DNA of 64,000 nt from an uncultured Synechococcaceae cyanobacterium. GTDB lineage: Bacteria; Cyanobacteriota; Cyanobacteriia; PCC-6307; Cyanobiaceae. Made by a program: the position numbers and the translations under genes. The notes below the pieces were generated by a model that was not told where the DNA came from, ran no database searches, and saw nothing but the letters and a program-made list of their open reading frames with translations. Of the stretch, positions 37,767 to 46,471 are shown in pieces (position 1 is the first letter of the stretch; each line of letters begins with the position of its first letter). The DNA lies in assembly GCA_902536065.1 (NCBI GenBank), contig CACAVZ010000002.1, positions 1 through 64,000 of the forward strand, written 5' to 3'.

Positions 37767-39137
37767 ATGATTTGCTTAAGCAAAAAGAAGTCATATCTTA
37801 AATCACAAAATTTAAAGATTTTTGGCCAAGGCAAATTAAATGGAATCGTTGAAATAAGTGGTGCGAAGAATTCGGCCTTAGTTTTGATGGCTGCATCATT
37901 ACTTACAAATGAAAGAATAGTTCTTCAAAATGTTCCTCGTCTTACTGATATTGAGAAAATGGGCAATATCCTTAGAAACCTAGGAATTAATTTAATTGAA
38001 AAAAACAATAAATTAGAGATAGATTCACAAAATATTTCTATTAAAGAACTACCATATGAACTTGTTAATGGACTTAGAGCTAGTTTCTTTTGTATTGGTC
38101 CACTATTAAGTAAATTTGGAGAGGCTAAAGTCCCATTACCTGGGGGGTGCAATATTGGTTCAAGGCCAATAGATGAGCACATTAAAGGGCTCAAATCATT
38201 AGGAGCGGAAATTCTTATTGAAGAAGGAATTGTCAAAGCAAAAATAAAAGGAGAGAGAAGTAGATTAATTGGCACCCATATCAAACAAAAATGTCCAAGC
38301 GTAGGAGCGACTGAAACCTTAATAATGGCAGCATCACTAGCAGAAGGAAGAACTATCATTGAAAATGCTGCAAGAGAACCTGAAGTTCAGGATTTATGCC
38401 ACATGCTTAATAAAATGGGAGCAAAAATTTACGACTCTGGTAAAGAAAAAATAATTATTGATGGTGTCAATAAACTTGGTGGTTGTATTCATAAAGTAAT
38501 ACCAGATCGAATAGAAGCTGGAACTTTTTTAATAGCTGCGGCGGCGACCTCCTCTTCAATAACGATTTCTCCTGTGATTCCTAGTCATCTAGAAGCTGTT
38601 ACGAAAACTCTTCAAAAGAGTGGTAGTAAAATTACTATTGAAGGTAATTCAATAACAATAAACCCTAGAGAGCTTAAAGCAGTAAACATTAGTACTGCAC
38701 CTTTTCCAGGTTTTCCAACTGATCTACAGGCCCCATTTACAGCTCTAATGACGATAGCTAATGGTGAATCAAAAATAACTGAAACAATTTTCGAAAACAG
38801 AATGAATCATGTTCATTTACTTAATAAAATGGGTGCAAATATAACATTAAATAAGAACGTAGCTTCTATCAAAGGTGTAAAAAAAATTAATGGTATGGAT
38901 ATAGTTGCCTCAGATTTAAGGTCATCAGCTGCATTAATAATTGCTGGAATTATAGCTAAAGGTAGTAGTAGGATCTACGGTTTAGAGCATTTAGATAGGG
39001 GTTATGAAAATTTTGAATCAAAATTAAAAATATTAGGAATCAAAATATCTAGAGAATTTAGGAAAAGAGCCTTATCCAGCAAAGAATATAAGATTGCTTC
39101 TGATACTGATGATATTCCCAAAAGTGATGCTGCTTGA
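37767..39137 (+). CDS. murA: UDP-N-acetylglucosamine 1-carboxyvinyltransferase
   Basis: This is the first committed step of peptidoglycan synthesis. The catalytic loop LPGGCNIGSRPID contains Cys128, the residue targeted by fosfomycin. GAKNSALVLMAASLL at 32-46 has the conserved Lys34-Asn35. Later motifs include DRIEAGTFLIAAA and PGFPTDLQAPF. Length is 456 residues, slightly long because of a C-terminal tail (SSKEYKIASDTDDIPKSDAA). It is monocistronic, between the SpoU gene (divergent) and the intergenic region before tRNA-Leu. Confidence 0.97.
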   Translation: MICLSKKKSYLKSQNLKIFGQGKLNGIVEISGAKNSALVLMAASLLTNERIVLQNVPRLTDIEKMGNILRNLGINLIEKNNKLEIDSQNISIKELPYELVNGLRASFFCIGPLLSKFGEAKVPLPGGCNIGSRPIDEHIKGLKSLGAEILIEEGIVKAKIKGERSRLIGTHIKQKCPSVGATETLIMAASLAEGRTIIENAAREPEVQDLCHMLNKMGAKIYDSGKEKIIIDGVNKLGGCIHKVIPDRIEAGTFLIAAAATSSSITISPVIPSHLEAVTKTLQKSGSKITIEGNSITINPRELKAVNISTAPFPGFPTDLQAPFTALMTIANGESKITETIFENRMNHVHLLNKMGANITLNKNVASIKGVKKINGMDIVASDLRSSAALIIAGIIAKGSSRIYGLEHLDRGYENFESKLKILGIKISREFRKRALSSKEYKIASDTDDIPKSDAA

Positions 39138-39157
39138 AATGTAAAAAAAATTTATTT

Positions 39158-39268
39158 TTAAACGTAAGCAATATTTAAGAGTGAAATACAACCTAAAAAT
39201 ATTAGTAACAGTACTAAAAAGCGATTAGACCAAATTCTATTTAAACCACTAAACTTAAATTCATTCAT
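39158..39268 (-). CDS. Tiny single-helix membrane protein, function unknown
   Basis: A 36-codon ORF encodes a short charged head (NEFKFSGLNRIWSNR), one hydrophobic helix (FLVLLLIFLGCISLLNIAY) and nothing more. Its ATG overlaps the stop of the upstream 35-codon ORF by 4 bases (ATGA), a classic translational-coupling arrangement. The size and layout recall small subunits of photosynthetic or respiratory complexes, but I cannot assign it. It lies 20 bases beyond the murA stop on the opposite strand. Confidence 0.55.
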   Translation of the reverse strand: MNEFKFSGLNRIWSNRFLVLLLIFLGCISLLNIAYV

Positions 39269-39372
39269 ACCCAGCTTCCACTATTAGATCCAAAAGCTGT
39301 CAAGGTAGTGACTGCAACAAAAAGATAAGGAACAAATTTTAAAGATAAATTTTTGGTTTGAATTTTCGACAT
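39265..39372 (-). CDS. Tiny hydrophobic protein coupled to the next ORF, function unknown
   Basis: A 35-codon ORF encodes SKIQTKNLSLKFVPYLFVAV followed by TTLTAFGSNSGSWV. It has a basic N-terminus, one probable membrane-spanning stretch and a polar end. The last codons overlap the ATG of the following tiny ORF. The paired, overlapping structure in an otherwise non-coding gap is the main reason to believe both are real. I know of no matching family. Confidence 0.55.
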   Translation of the reverse strand: MSKIQTKNLSLKFVPYLFVAVTTLTAFGSNSGSWV

Positions 39373-39421
39373 TTTAATTTTTCTTTTACCATAACACAAT
39401 ATTACTAATTATGAAGTTATT

Positions 39422-39449
39422 TACCAAAAAAAAAGGGATATTTTTGGTA
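39422..39449. repeat. Inverted repeat, 9-bp arms
   Basis: TACCAAAAA (39422-39430) and TTTTTGGTA (39441-39449) are perfectly complementary, separated by 10 bases. It lies 50 bases upstream of the tiny minus-strand ORF pair and could be an operator or a transcript hairpin. Confidence 0.6.
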
Positions 39450-39629
39450 GTTAGTCACAATAATGTGTCATAAATGTTTAAAACTTTTATAATTTTTCTT
39501 AATTATTGTTGGCAAATCCAATAAAAATAGCATTTTATTTTTTTCAAATTGCCTTTAACTAATAACAAGTCTGGCCTGGGAAACTCTTCCCTAACCACCA
39601 AACGCATAGTCAATAAAATGATTCTTGTT

Positions 39630-39635
39630 ATAATA
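39630..39635 (+). promoter_or_regulatory. Candidate -10 element for tRNA-Leu and argD
   Basis: A perfect TATAAT lies 28 bases upstream of the mature tRNA 5' end. No convincing -35 is seen. Because argD begins 5 bases after the tRNA, this promoter may serve both. Confidence 0.45.
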
Positions 39636-39663
39636 AAAAGGTTCATTATTTATCAAAAGCCTT

Positions 39664-39745
39664 GGGAGCGTGGTGGAATTGGTAGACGCACCGCACTCAA
39701 AATGCGGCACCTTCGGGTATGTCGGTTCAAGTCCGACCGCTCCCA
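39664..39745 (+). tRNA. trnL-CAA: tRNA-Leu (anticodon CAA)
   Basis: The acceptor arms GGGAGCG (39664-39670) and CGCTCCC (39738-39744) pair fully. The anticodon stem CCGCA/TGCGG encloses loop CTCAAAA, giving anticodon CAA, which reads UUG. A long variable arm (class II tRNA) and the T-loop TTCAAGT are present. Length is 82 nt, with no encoded CCA. The argD start codon follows after 5 bases. Confidence 0.97.
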
Positions 39746-39750
39746 CTTTG

Positions 39751-40926
39751 ATGAATACTTATAGTCGATTCGATATATCTTTCAAAAAAGGAAAAGGTTG
39801 TTGGCTCTGGGACAAAACAGGTAAAAAATATCTTGACGCAGTTGCTGGTATAGCAACTTGTAGTCTTGGCCATAGCGATAGAGTTTTAAGAAGAAGGCTA
39901 TCAAGTCAACTAAAAAAAATTCAACATATTTCTAATCTCTACAAAATTGAAGAACAAGAACAATTAAGTAGAACTTTAACGAATATGAGTTGTGCTGAAA
40001 GCGTTTTTTTCTGCAATAGTGGCGCAGAAGCAAATGAATCAGCTATTAAATTAATTAAAAAATTTGGAAATATAAGAAGTAAAGGTAAAGAGTCAATTAT
40101 CCTCGCAGCAGAGTCCAGCTTTCACGGCAGAACATTGGCAGCCTTGAGTGCGACTGGTCAACCAAAATATCAAAAAGGTTTCGAACCAATGATTCAAGGG
40201 TTCAAATTTTTTAAATTTAACAATTTTGATTCTGTAAAAAAATTATTTGAAGAGTGTGAAAATAATGATCAAAAAATTTCGGGCGTTTTAGTTGAACCAA
40301 TACAAGGAGAAGGCGGCGTAATTCCTGGAAGTAAAATATTTTTTAAAAGCCTGAGAGAAATATGTGATAAATATAATTCTCTTCTCATCTTAGATGAGGT
40401 CCAAAGTGGAGTAGGTCGAACTGGAAAAATGTGGGGTTATGAAAATTTAGGAATCGAACCTGATGGATTCACCCTTGCTAAAGGATTAGGAGGAGGTCAT
40501 GCAATTGGAGCATTATTGGTAAAAGAAAAAGCCAACATTTTTTCTCCGGGAGATCATGCAAGCACTTTTGGAGGGAACCCATTCGCCTGTAAAGCTGCCC
40601 TAACTGTATTAGAAGAAATAAATAGAAGAAATATTATCAATAATGTTTATCTAAGAGGGGAACAATTAAGTGCTGGGTTTGAAGAATTGTCAAAAAAATT
40701 TCCAAATATTATTAGCGGAAAAAGAGGTTTAGGTTTAATACAAGGTCTTGTGATCAATGATGATTATGCTGATGCAAAAAAAATTACATTAAAAGCTTTT
40801 GATAAAGGATTACTGGTAGTTCCTGCAGGAGGAAATGTTGTAAGGATTGTCCCGCCATTAGTTATATCTCGAAAAGAAATTAATATTCTTTTGGATAAGC
40901 TAAATTCAATTTTTGAAGAGTTATAG
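39751..40926 (+). CDS. argD: Acetylornithine aminotransferase
   Basis: This PLP-dependent enzyme acts in arginine synthesis. The conserved opening NTYSRFDISFKKGKGCWLWD fixes the start at ATG 39751. The longer open frame upstream is only read-through of the tRNA gene. Other motifs are FFCNSGAEANESAIKL, SFHGRTLAALSATGQ, LLILDEVQSGVGRTGKMW and the Lys in LAKGLGGGHAIGALL that binds PLP. Length is 391 residues. There are only 5 bases between the tRNA 3' end and the start codon and no Shine-Dalgarno. folC follows after 11 bases. Confidence 0.96.
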   Translation: MNTYSRFDISFKKGKGCWLWDKTGKKYLDAVAGIATCSLGHSDRVLRRRLSSQLKKIQHISNLYKIEEQEQLSRTLTNMSCAESVFFCNSGAEANESAIKLIKKFGNIRSKGKESIILAAESSFHGRTLAALSATGQPKYQKGFEPMIQGFKFFKFNNFDSVKKLFEECENNDQKISGVLVEPIQGEGGVIPGSKIFFKSLREICDKYNSLLILDEVQSGVGRTGKMWGYENLGIEPDGFTLAKGLGGGHAIGALLVKEKANIFSPGDHASTFGGNPFACKAALTVLEEINRRNIINNVYLRGEQLSAGFEELSKKFPNIISGKRGLGLIQGLVINDDYADAKKITLKAFDKGLLVVPAGGNVVRIVPPLVISRKEINILLDKLNSIFEEL

Positions 40927-40937
40927 CAATTTAAATT

Positions 40938-42170
40938 TTGAAAAATGCAAATTTAAAAATTTTTGAATTATTATCTCCTAAATATGAAAGGGATAATATC
41001 AAGTTAGGTTTATCAAGAATTAAAAAAGCACTTCAAGAACTTGGTAATCCCTGCAAGAATATCCCTGCGATTCAGATTATTGGAACCAATGGAAAAGGAT
41101 CAATCGCGGCATATTTAGAAAGTATACTTTTTGAAGCTAAAAGGAATTTCGGTGTAACGACATCTCCTCATCTTTTGGATGTATGCGAGAGGATTAGAGT
41201 TAATAAAAAAAATATCAATAAAACTGATTTTGAAAAAATCTATAGATTAATAGAAAAAAAATTTTCAACATTTGAATTAACTCCTTTTGAAATAATAATT
41301 TGCTGCGCACTAAATTTTTTTGACCATAAAAAAGTTGAATTACTCATTCTTGAAGCTGGCTTAGGAGGAAGATTAGATGCAACAACAGCACATAAATTAA
41401 GACCAATCATTGCTATAGGGAATATTGGCTTAGACCATAAAGAATTTCTTGGAGATACGATTGAAAAAATTGCCGAAGAAAAATTGGCAGTTATTGAAAA
41501 AAACTCAATTGTCATCTCATGCAATCAAAATAGTCAAGTTGAAAATTTAATAACCAAAAAAGTCAAAGAGGTAGGAGCAGAAATTATTTGGAAAGATTCA
41601 ATTTCAAACAGCTATGAGATTGGATTAAAAGGAATTTTTCAAAAGCAAAATGCTTCGGTAGCTGTTGGAGCAATTGAAGCGCTGAATAATTTGGGATTTA
41701 ATATAAAAGAAAAACACATATCTGAAGGTCTTAAAAAGACAACTTGGAACGGAAGGCTAGAAATAATAAATTATTTCAACAAAGAAATTCTTGTAGATTG
41801 TGCGCATAATTATCCTGCCGCAAAAGCACTCTCTAATGAGCGAAGCAATTGGGAGAATGAAGATAAAGGAATTTATTGGATTTTAGGTGTCCAAAGACAA
41901 AAAGATATTTACGCAATATTAAAAACACTTCTAAAGAAAAATGATCGCTTATTACTTGTGCCAGTTCCAAACCAACCTAGTTGGCAATTAAATGATCTCT
42001 CTCAGATTAAAGAAATTGACTTTCAAAAAATAATTGAATTTAAAACATTTGAACTTGCCATTGAGTATTTATTTTCCCTAGAAAAATGGCCAACTAATCA
42101 TCCTGTTTTAACAGGTTCTATTTTTTTAGTTGCTGAATTTATTAAATTTGCGAATAAAGAAAAATGTTAG
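40938..42170 (+). CDS. folC: Folylpolyglutamate synthase / dihydrofolate synthase
   Basis: This Mur-ligase-type enzyme adds glutamate to folates. The P-loop IIGTNGKGSIAAYL lies at residues 47-60. LLILEAGLGGRLDATT and IGNIGLDHKEFLGDT follow, and NGRLEII and DCAHNYPAA belong to the C-terminal domain. The start is TTG. Length is 410 residues. The stop overlaps the convergent FAD oxidase by 4 bases. Confidence 0.95.
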   Translation: MKNANLKIFELLSPKYERDNIKLGLSRIKKALQELGNPCKNIPAIQIIGTNGKGSIAAYLESILFEAKRNFGVTTSPHLLDVCERIRVNKKNINKTDFEKIYRLIEKKFSTFELTPFEIIICCALNFFDHKKVELLILEAGLGGRLDATTAHKLRPIIAIGNIGLDHKEFLGDTIEKIAEEKLAVIEKNSIVISCNQNSQVENLITKKVKEVGAEIIWKDSISNSYEIGLKGIFQKQNASVAVGAIEALNNLGFNIKEKHISEGLKKTTWNGRLEIINYFNKEILVDCAHNYPAAKALSNERSNWENEDKGIYWILGVQRQKDIYAILKTLLKKNDRLLLVPVPNQPSWQLNDLSQIKEIDFQKIIEFKTFELAIEYLFSLEKWPTNHPVLTGSIFLVAEFIKFANKEKC

Positions 42171-43519
42171 ATTTTAAATTGTTCTTTTACTTCCCAACCT
42201 TCCAATTTTCCTGGATTTAATAACCCTTTAGGATCAAATCTTAATTTTGCTTTTACTTGATCTGCATCCACAACTCCAAGACCTCCGCCTTCAACTGTTA
42301 AAACATGAGGATTAAAAATAAAAGCACCAAGTTTCTTACAATCTTCCATTATTTCATTTAATTCTTTTGCCCCATTCCACTTTAATACAGGCAGAGCCGC
42401 TAATCGCGGTGATCCTTGTTGAGAAACTGCTTCTAAATGCCAAAGAACTTTTTTACCCCATTTTTTTCTCAAAAAATTAATTAACTCTAGTTCATTATTA
42501 AGTGGCAAAAGCATCTGTAAATACGTCCAATTTTTATCCCTAGACCTCATATGAAGAGTTGTATGATTCCATACGACTTCAGAAATTCCATTCACGAGCT
42601 TTTCTTCTTCACCAAGTAGGGTAGATTCAACTTTAAATTTTTTACAAATTAGCTCGATTGTTTTTATTCCTCCAAGAGTAGATTGAATTAATATCTTGTG
42701 ACTTCTCGATTTACTTTTAAACCATTTTGGCATTTGATCTACAACTTCATCTTCAAGAATTGCTCCTAATTTGAGATTAATTGCTGAGCTAGTAAGAGTT
42801 TTTAATATATCTATTGTTTTTTCAAATTCAATACAGTCGATAACTAATGAGTACCACTTACGTTTGATATCAGTAGCAAGTAATAAAGAAGTAATTATTC
42901 CATTTGTCCCATAAGCATGATTTAGAGGTTCGGATTCTTCAGCATCAAATTTTAATAATGCAGGTTTTTTATTCATCGTTACTGCCTCTAAACCTATAAG
43001 ATTTCCTGGATCTCTTAAAAATCCCCACTTAATGGAACCAATACCTCCTGATCCACCTGCAATAAAACCTCCAATTGTTGCAGTTTTCCAAGTACTAGGA
43101 AGTAACCTTAATTCCCTCCCATATTTCTCTAATTGTTTATTTAAATCCCCCATAACACAGCCAGACTGAACTTTTACAAAGCCTGTATCTGGATCAAATT
43201 CTTCTAACTTATTAAATTGACTCATCTGCATTACAACTCCTTTGAATAATGGGACAGCTTGTCCATAATTACCTGTACCTGAACCCCTTAAAGTAAGTGG
43301 GATAGATAATTCCCAACAAATTTCTGCTACTTCCTTTACCGCTTTGTGATCACTAGGTCTTACAACTAAATCAGCAATACATTCGTCTAACTTTTCAGTA
43401 AGGATTGGAGAGTAGTTATAAAAATCTTTTGAAAGTCTTTTTACATCAGATTTATTTTCAATGATCTCTAAGTTTTTGACTTCTCTAAATTTTTCTATAA
43501 ATTTAAGTTTTGAAAACAT
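42167..43519 (-). CDS. FAD-linked oxidase (glycolate/lactate dehydrogenase-like)
   Basis: The 450-residue protein has the PCMH-type FAD domain: VVRPSDHKAVKEVAEI, then LTLRGSGTGNYGQAVP and TIGGFIAGGSGGIGSIKWG. A C-terminal substrate domain ends DQVKAKLRFDPKGLLNPGK, the usual C-terminal signature. It resembles GlcD/GlcE oxidoreductases, which in cyanobacteria oxidise glycolate or D-lactate. No iron-sulfur subunit gene is adjacent. It lies 38 bases downstream of the deaminase-like gene on the same strand. Confidence 0.85.
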   Translation of the reverse strand: MFSKLKFIEKFREVKNLEIIENKSDVKRLSKDFYNYSPILTEKLDECIADLVVRPSDHKAVKEVAEICWELSIPLTLRGSGTGNYGQAVPLFKGVVMQMSQFNKLEEFDPDTGFVKVQSGCVMGDLNKQLEKYGRELRLLPSTWKTATIGGFIAGGSGGIGSIKWGFLRDPGNLIGLEAVTMNKKPALLKFDAEESEPLNHAYGTNGIITSLLLATDIKRKWYSLVIDCIEFEKTIDILKTLTSSAINLKLGAILEDEVVDQMPKWFKSKSRSHKILIQSTLGGIKTIELICKKFKVESTLLGEEEKLVNGISEVVWNHTTLHMRSRDKNWTYLQMLLPLNNELELINFLRKKWGKKVLWHLEAVSQQGSPRLAALPVLKWNGAKELNEIMEDCKKLGAFIFNPHVLTVEGGGLGVVDADQVKAKLRFDPKGLLNPGKLEGWEVKEQFKI

Positions 43520-43557
43520 TAATAAAATTTTTTATGCTTTGTATATAAATTAGCCAA

Positions 43558-44793
43558 TTAGCAATATAAATCGCCTTTTATAAATACTTTTCTCTTTAAA
43601 TTGCTCGAAAAAACATCTGCCCATCTTTGTGCATCTAAAATCACAAAATCAGCAGGACAACCTTTTTTAATTAAACCATCCCATTTTAAATTTAATAATC
43701 TGCTTGGAGCTAAAAAAATAGAAGATAGGGTCATTCTCTCCCAGGGATTTAGTTGAAGCATAGGCATCGAGCAAGACAACGTGTAAAAAGGGTCAAAATT
43801 ACCAAATGGGTACCAAGGATCTTGAACGTTATCACTACCAAGAGATACATCCACATGTGATTTTTGTAATTGCTTTATTGGCGCAACTGGTCTTTTTAAT
43901 GAAGTAGTTTTATTACTTCGGTTGAGCAGCCAAAAATTTGTTAGGGGTAAGGCAATAACCTTAATATTTTTCTCAGCCATTTTTTCCCCTAAATTTAAAA
44001 TCTCTCTATTACTTAATGAAATAAGACTACTCAAATGACTACAAGTGATCGGAACACTATTAATATTTAAATTTTCGATTGTTTCTAATAAAACTTTTAT
44101 TCCCGCTCCAGGTTCAATAATTGATTCATCTATATGCAAATCAATTTCTAATTTATATTTACTCGCAAGAAGAAGTATCTTTGCTAGAAATTTTCTTATA
44201 TCTTTTTTATTAAAAGGGGGTACAATAACTCCTCCCAAAATGCCTCCATTAGAGGAAAATATTTTTGCCAAATTTTCTCCATCAGTTGTATCCCAGAATT
44301 CCAATGGAGCTAGAGAAACGTATTGTAAAGTCAACTCAGATGAAAATTTTTTTTGTAATTTAAAAAGTTCAATCCAAATATCAATAGATTGACCTTTGTA
44401 TGTATCAATATGACTTCTAATTGCTCGGTATCCATTTTGTATGGCAAGTTTTAATGATTTCTCAACTCTTTCAAGAACCTTATCTGTAGTTCTAGTTTTA
44501 TGTTCTTCAAAATTTACTGATAATGCTCCTCCATAGTTTGATTCCAGATTAGGAAAGTCTTCCCATGTAAAAGATTTATCAAAATGCGAATGAGTTTCAA
44601 CAAATCTTGGGAATAAAATGTTTTTTGGTTTTGTAATTTTATTTTTTAAAGGCTTTAACTCAGAAACAAATCCATCCTCCCAACTAATGTAAACCGAACA
44701 TAAATCCTCTACATCGATAATGAGGTTATCTATATCTTCTATTAAACAAAGGCTTCTGGGAATAAGAACCTCAGCTGTGCCGGAATTACTCAA
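43558..44793 (-). CDS. Cytosine deaminase-like amidohydrolase
   Basis: The 411-residue metal-dependent hydrolase has the order of motifs seen in CodA: FVETHSHFDKSFTWEDFP (HxH and Lys), AIRSHIDTYKGQSIDIW, EIDLHIDES, TCSHLSSL and SLGSDNVQDPWYPFGNFDP. The DNVQDPWYPFG segment is characteristic of the cytosine/isoguanine deaminase branch. The substrate is probably a nucleobase or a related pterin or hydantoin. The start is TTG. It probably shares a transcript with the FAD oxidase that follows. Confidence 0.85.
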   Translation of the reverse strand: MSNSGTAEVLIPRSLCLIEDIDNLIIDVEDLCSVYISWEDGFVSELKPLKNKITKPKNILFPRFVETHSHFDKSFTWEDFPNLESNYGGALSVNFEEHKTRTTDKVLERVEKSLKLAIQNGYRAIRSHIDTYKGQSIDIWIELFKLQKKFSSELTLQYVSLAPLEFWDTTDGENLAKIFSSNGGILGGVIVPPFNKKDIRKFLAKILLLASKYKLEIDLHIDESIIEPGAGIKVLLETIENLNINSVPITCSHLSSLISLSNREILNLGEKMAEKNIKVIALPLTNFWLLNRSNKTTSLKRPVAPIKQLQKSHVDVSLGSDNVQDPWYPFGNFDPFYTLSCSMPMLQLNPWERMTLSSIFLAPSRLLNLKWDGLIKKGCPADFVILDAQRWADVFSSNLKRKVFIKGDLYC

Positions 44794-44920
44794 ATTTTTA
44801 AATTTTCTTTTATTTTAAATCATAAGAAACTTTAATGAATTAGAAAATAATTCAAATTTCTCTAAAAGATAAAAATAACTATGAAAAATTACCCTTGAGT
44901 TGTTAAATTTATAAATGTGA

Positions 44921-44994
44921 GGCGGGCGTCGCCAAGTGGTTAAGGCAGCGGCTTGTGGCGCCGCTATTCGGGGGTTCGAATCCCCTCGCTCGCC
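44921..44994 (+). tRNA. trnH-GTG: tRNA-His (anticodon GTG)
   Basis: The acceptor GCGGGCG pairs with CGCTCGC. An extra G at -1 pairs with C73, the identity feature of tRNA-His. The anticodon loop TTGTGGC gives GTG, and the T-loop is TTCGAAT. No CCA is encoded. It lies between the deaminase-like gene (divergent) and miaB. Confidence 0.98.
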
Positions 44995-45066
44995 CTCAAA
45001 AATATTGCAGCAAAATTATTTAACTTGTAATTTTGAATTAAAGAATCATAAAAAATTCCTAGCAAA

Positions 45067-46461
45067 GTGCTAACAAAAACAAAATCAGACGAAAAAAAAA
45101 CTCAGAAGAATTCAACTACTGGCAGTTATTGGATAACCACATTTGGATGCCAAATGAACAAGGCTGATTCTGAGAGAATGGCTGGGACACTAGAGAAAAT
45201 GGGATATACCAGAGCAGATAATGAATTAAATGCCGATTTGGTCTTGTACAATACATGCACTATTAGAGATAATGCAGAGCAAAAAGTTTATAGCTTTCTG
45301 GGAAGACAAGCAAAAAGAAAGCACAAAACACCTAGCTTAAAACTTGTTGTTGCAGGTTGTCTTGCTCAGCAAGAGGGAGAATCCTTACTAAGAAGAGTCC
45401 CAGAACTTGACCTAATAATGGGTCCTCAACATGTAAATAACCTTGAGAATCTTCTGGGGAAAGTTGATTTAGGAAATCAAGTTGCTGCTACAGAAGAAAC
45501 CTTCATTTCCGAAGATATAACAAGTGCCAGAAGAGAAAGCTCTATTTGTGGCTGGGTTAATATCATCTATGGTTGTAATGAAAAATGTTCATATTGTGTA
45601 GTCCCCTCTGTCAGAGGAAAAGAGCAATCAAGATATCCAAATGCCATAAAAAGTGAGATCCAAAAATTAGCTGATGATAATTTTAAAGAAATTACTCTTT
45701 TGGGTCAGAACATTGATGCTTATGGAAGAGACCTTCCAGGGACTACGAAAGAGGGGAGAAAAGAGAATACCCTAACTGATCTTTTGTATTATATTCATGA
45801 TGTTAAAGGAATTCGCAGAATAAGATTTGCAACTAGTCATCCAAGATATTTTTCAAAAAGATTGATTCAAGCTTGTTATGAACTTGATAAAGTCTGTGAG
45901 CATTTCCATATCCCCTTCCAAAGTGGAAATGATGAAATTTTAAAGCAAATGTCAAGAGGATATTCTATTAAAAAGTATAAAAATATTATCGAGAACATAA
46001 GGTTATTAATGCCAGATGCATCAATCACAGCTGACGCGATAGTTGCTTTCCCAGGAGAAACCGAACAACAATATCAAGATACATTAAAGTTAATCTCAGA
46101 AATTGGCTTTGATCAGGTGAATACAGCAGCATACTCTCCAAGACCAAATACGCCTGCAGCAGTTTGGACGAATCAACTTTCGGAAGAGGTAAAAAAAGCT
46201 AGATTACAGGAAATTAATTATTTGGTCGAGAAAACTGCTAGGAGTAGGAATCAAAGATATATCAATAATATCGAAAGCGTTTTAATTGAGGGTTTAAATC
46301 CAAAAAATTCCTCTCAAATTATGGGTAGAACTAGAACAAATAGATTAACTTTCGTAGAGATTCCCAAAAACATTAACTTTAATTTTTCGTTAGGAGATGA
46401 GATAAATGTCAGGATAAATGAAGCAAGACCTTTTTCTTTAACAGGAGAACTTTCTTTATAA
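45067..46461 (+). CDS. miaB: tRNA-2-methylthio-N6-dimethylallyladenosine synthase
   Basis: This radical-SAM enzyme thiomethylates A37 of tRNA. The N-terminal cluster-binding domain has [14 protein letters not shown] (Cys28), [10 protein letters not shown] and VVAGCLAQQ. The radical-SAM CxxxCxxC is Cys170, Cys174 and Cys177 in [17 protein letters not shown]. The TRAM domain is at the C-terminus, including [12 protein letters not shown]. Length is 464 residues. The start is GTG. ddl follows 10 bases after the stop. Confidence 0.97.
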   Translation: MLTKTKSDEKKTQKNSTTGSYWITTFGCQMNKADSERMAGTLEKMGYTRADNELNADLVLYNTCTIRDNAEQKVYSFLGRQAKRKHKTPSLKLVVAGCLAQQEGESLLRRVPELDLIMGPQHVNNLENLLGKVDLGNQVAATEETFISEDITSARRESSICGWVNIIYGCNEKCSYCVVPSVRGKEQSRYPNAIKSEIQKLADDNFKEITLLGQNIDAYGRDLPGTTKEGRKENTLTDLLYYIHDVKGIRRIRFATSHPRYFSKRLIQACYELDKVCEHFHIPFQSGNDEILKQMSRGYSIKKYKNIIENIRLLMPDASITADAIVAFPGETEQQYQDTLKLISEIGFDQVNTAAYSPRPNTPAAVWTNQLSEEVKKARLQEINYLVEKTARSRNQRYINNIESVLIEGLNPKNSSQIMGRTRTNRLTFVEIPKNINFNFSLGDEINVRINEARPFSLTGELSL

Positions 46462-46471
46462 ATTTTTTTAA

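Larger units (their letters stand above)
39373..39663. other. Intergenic region before tRNA-Leu
   Basis: About 290 bases hold no convincing gene. I see a 9-bp inverted repeat (39422-39449), a TATAAT on the plus strand at 39488-39493, a small GGGAA/TTCCC hairpin at 39578-39591 and a second TATAAT at 39630-39635 before the tRNA. The combination of a plus-strand -10 element and a GC-richer hairpin could indicate a short unannotated RNA, but no terminator follows it. Confidence 0.5.

Noticed and set aside
39664..39745. tRNA-Leu as an integration site for a mobile element
   Set aside because: No integrase, no duplicated tRNA 3' end and no foreign genes are found beside it. The neighbours are core genes.
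39670..39750. Longer argD start inside the tRNA gene
   Set aside because: The ArgD family begins at the NTYSRF segment. The extra residues are translated tRNA sequence.
39549..39764. Open frame running through the tRNA-Leu gene
   Set aside because: It overlaps a complete tRNA and the argD start in another frame. The translated tRNA portion is not protein-like.
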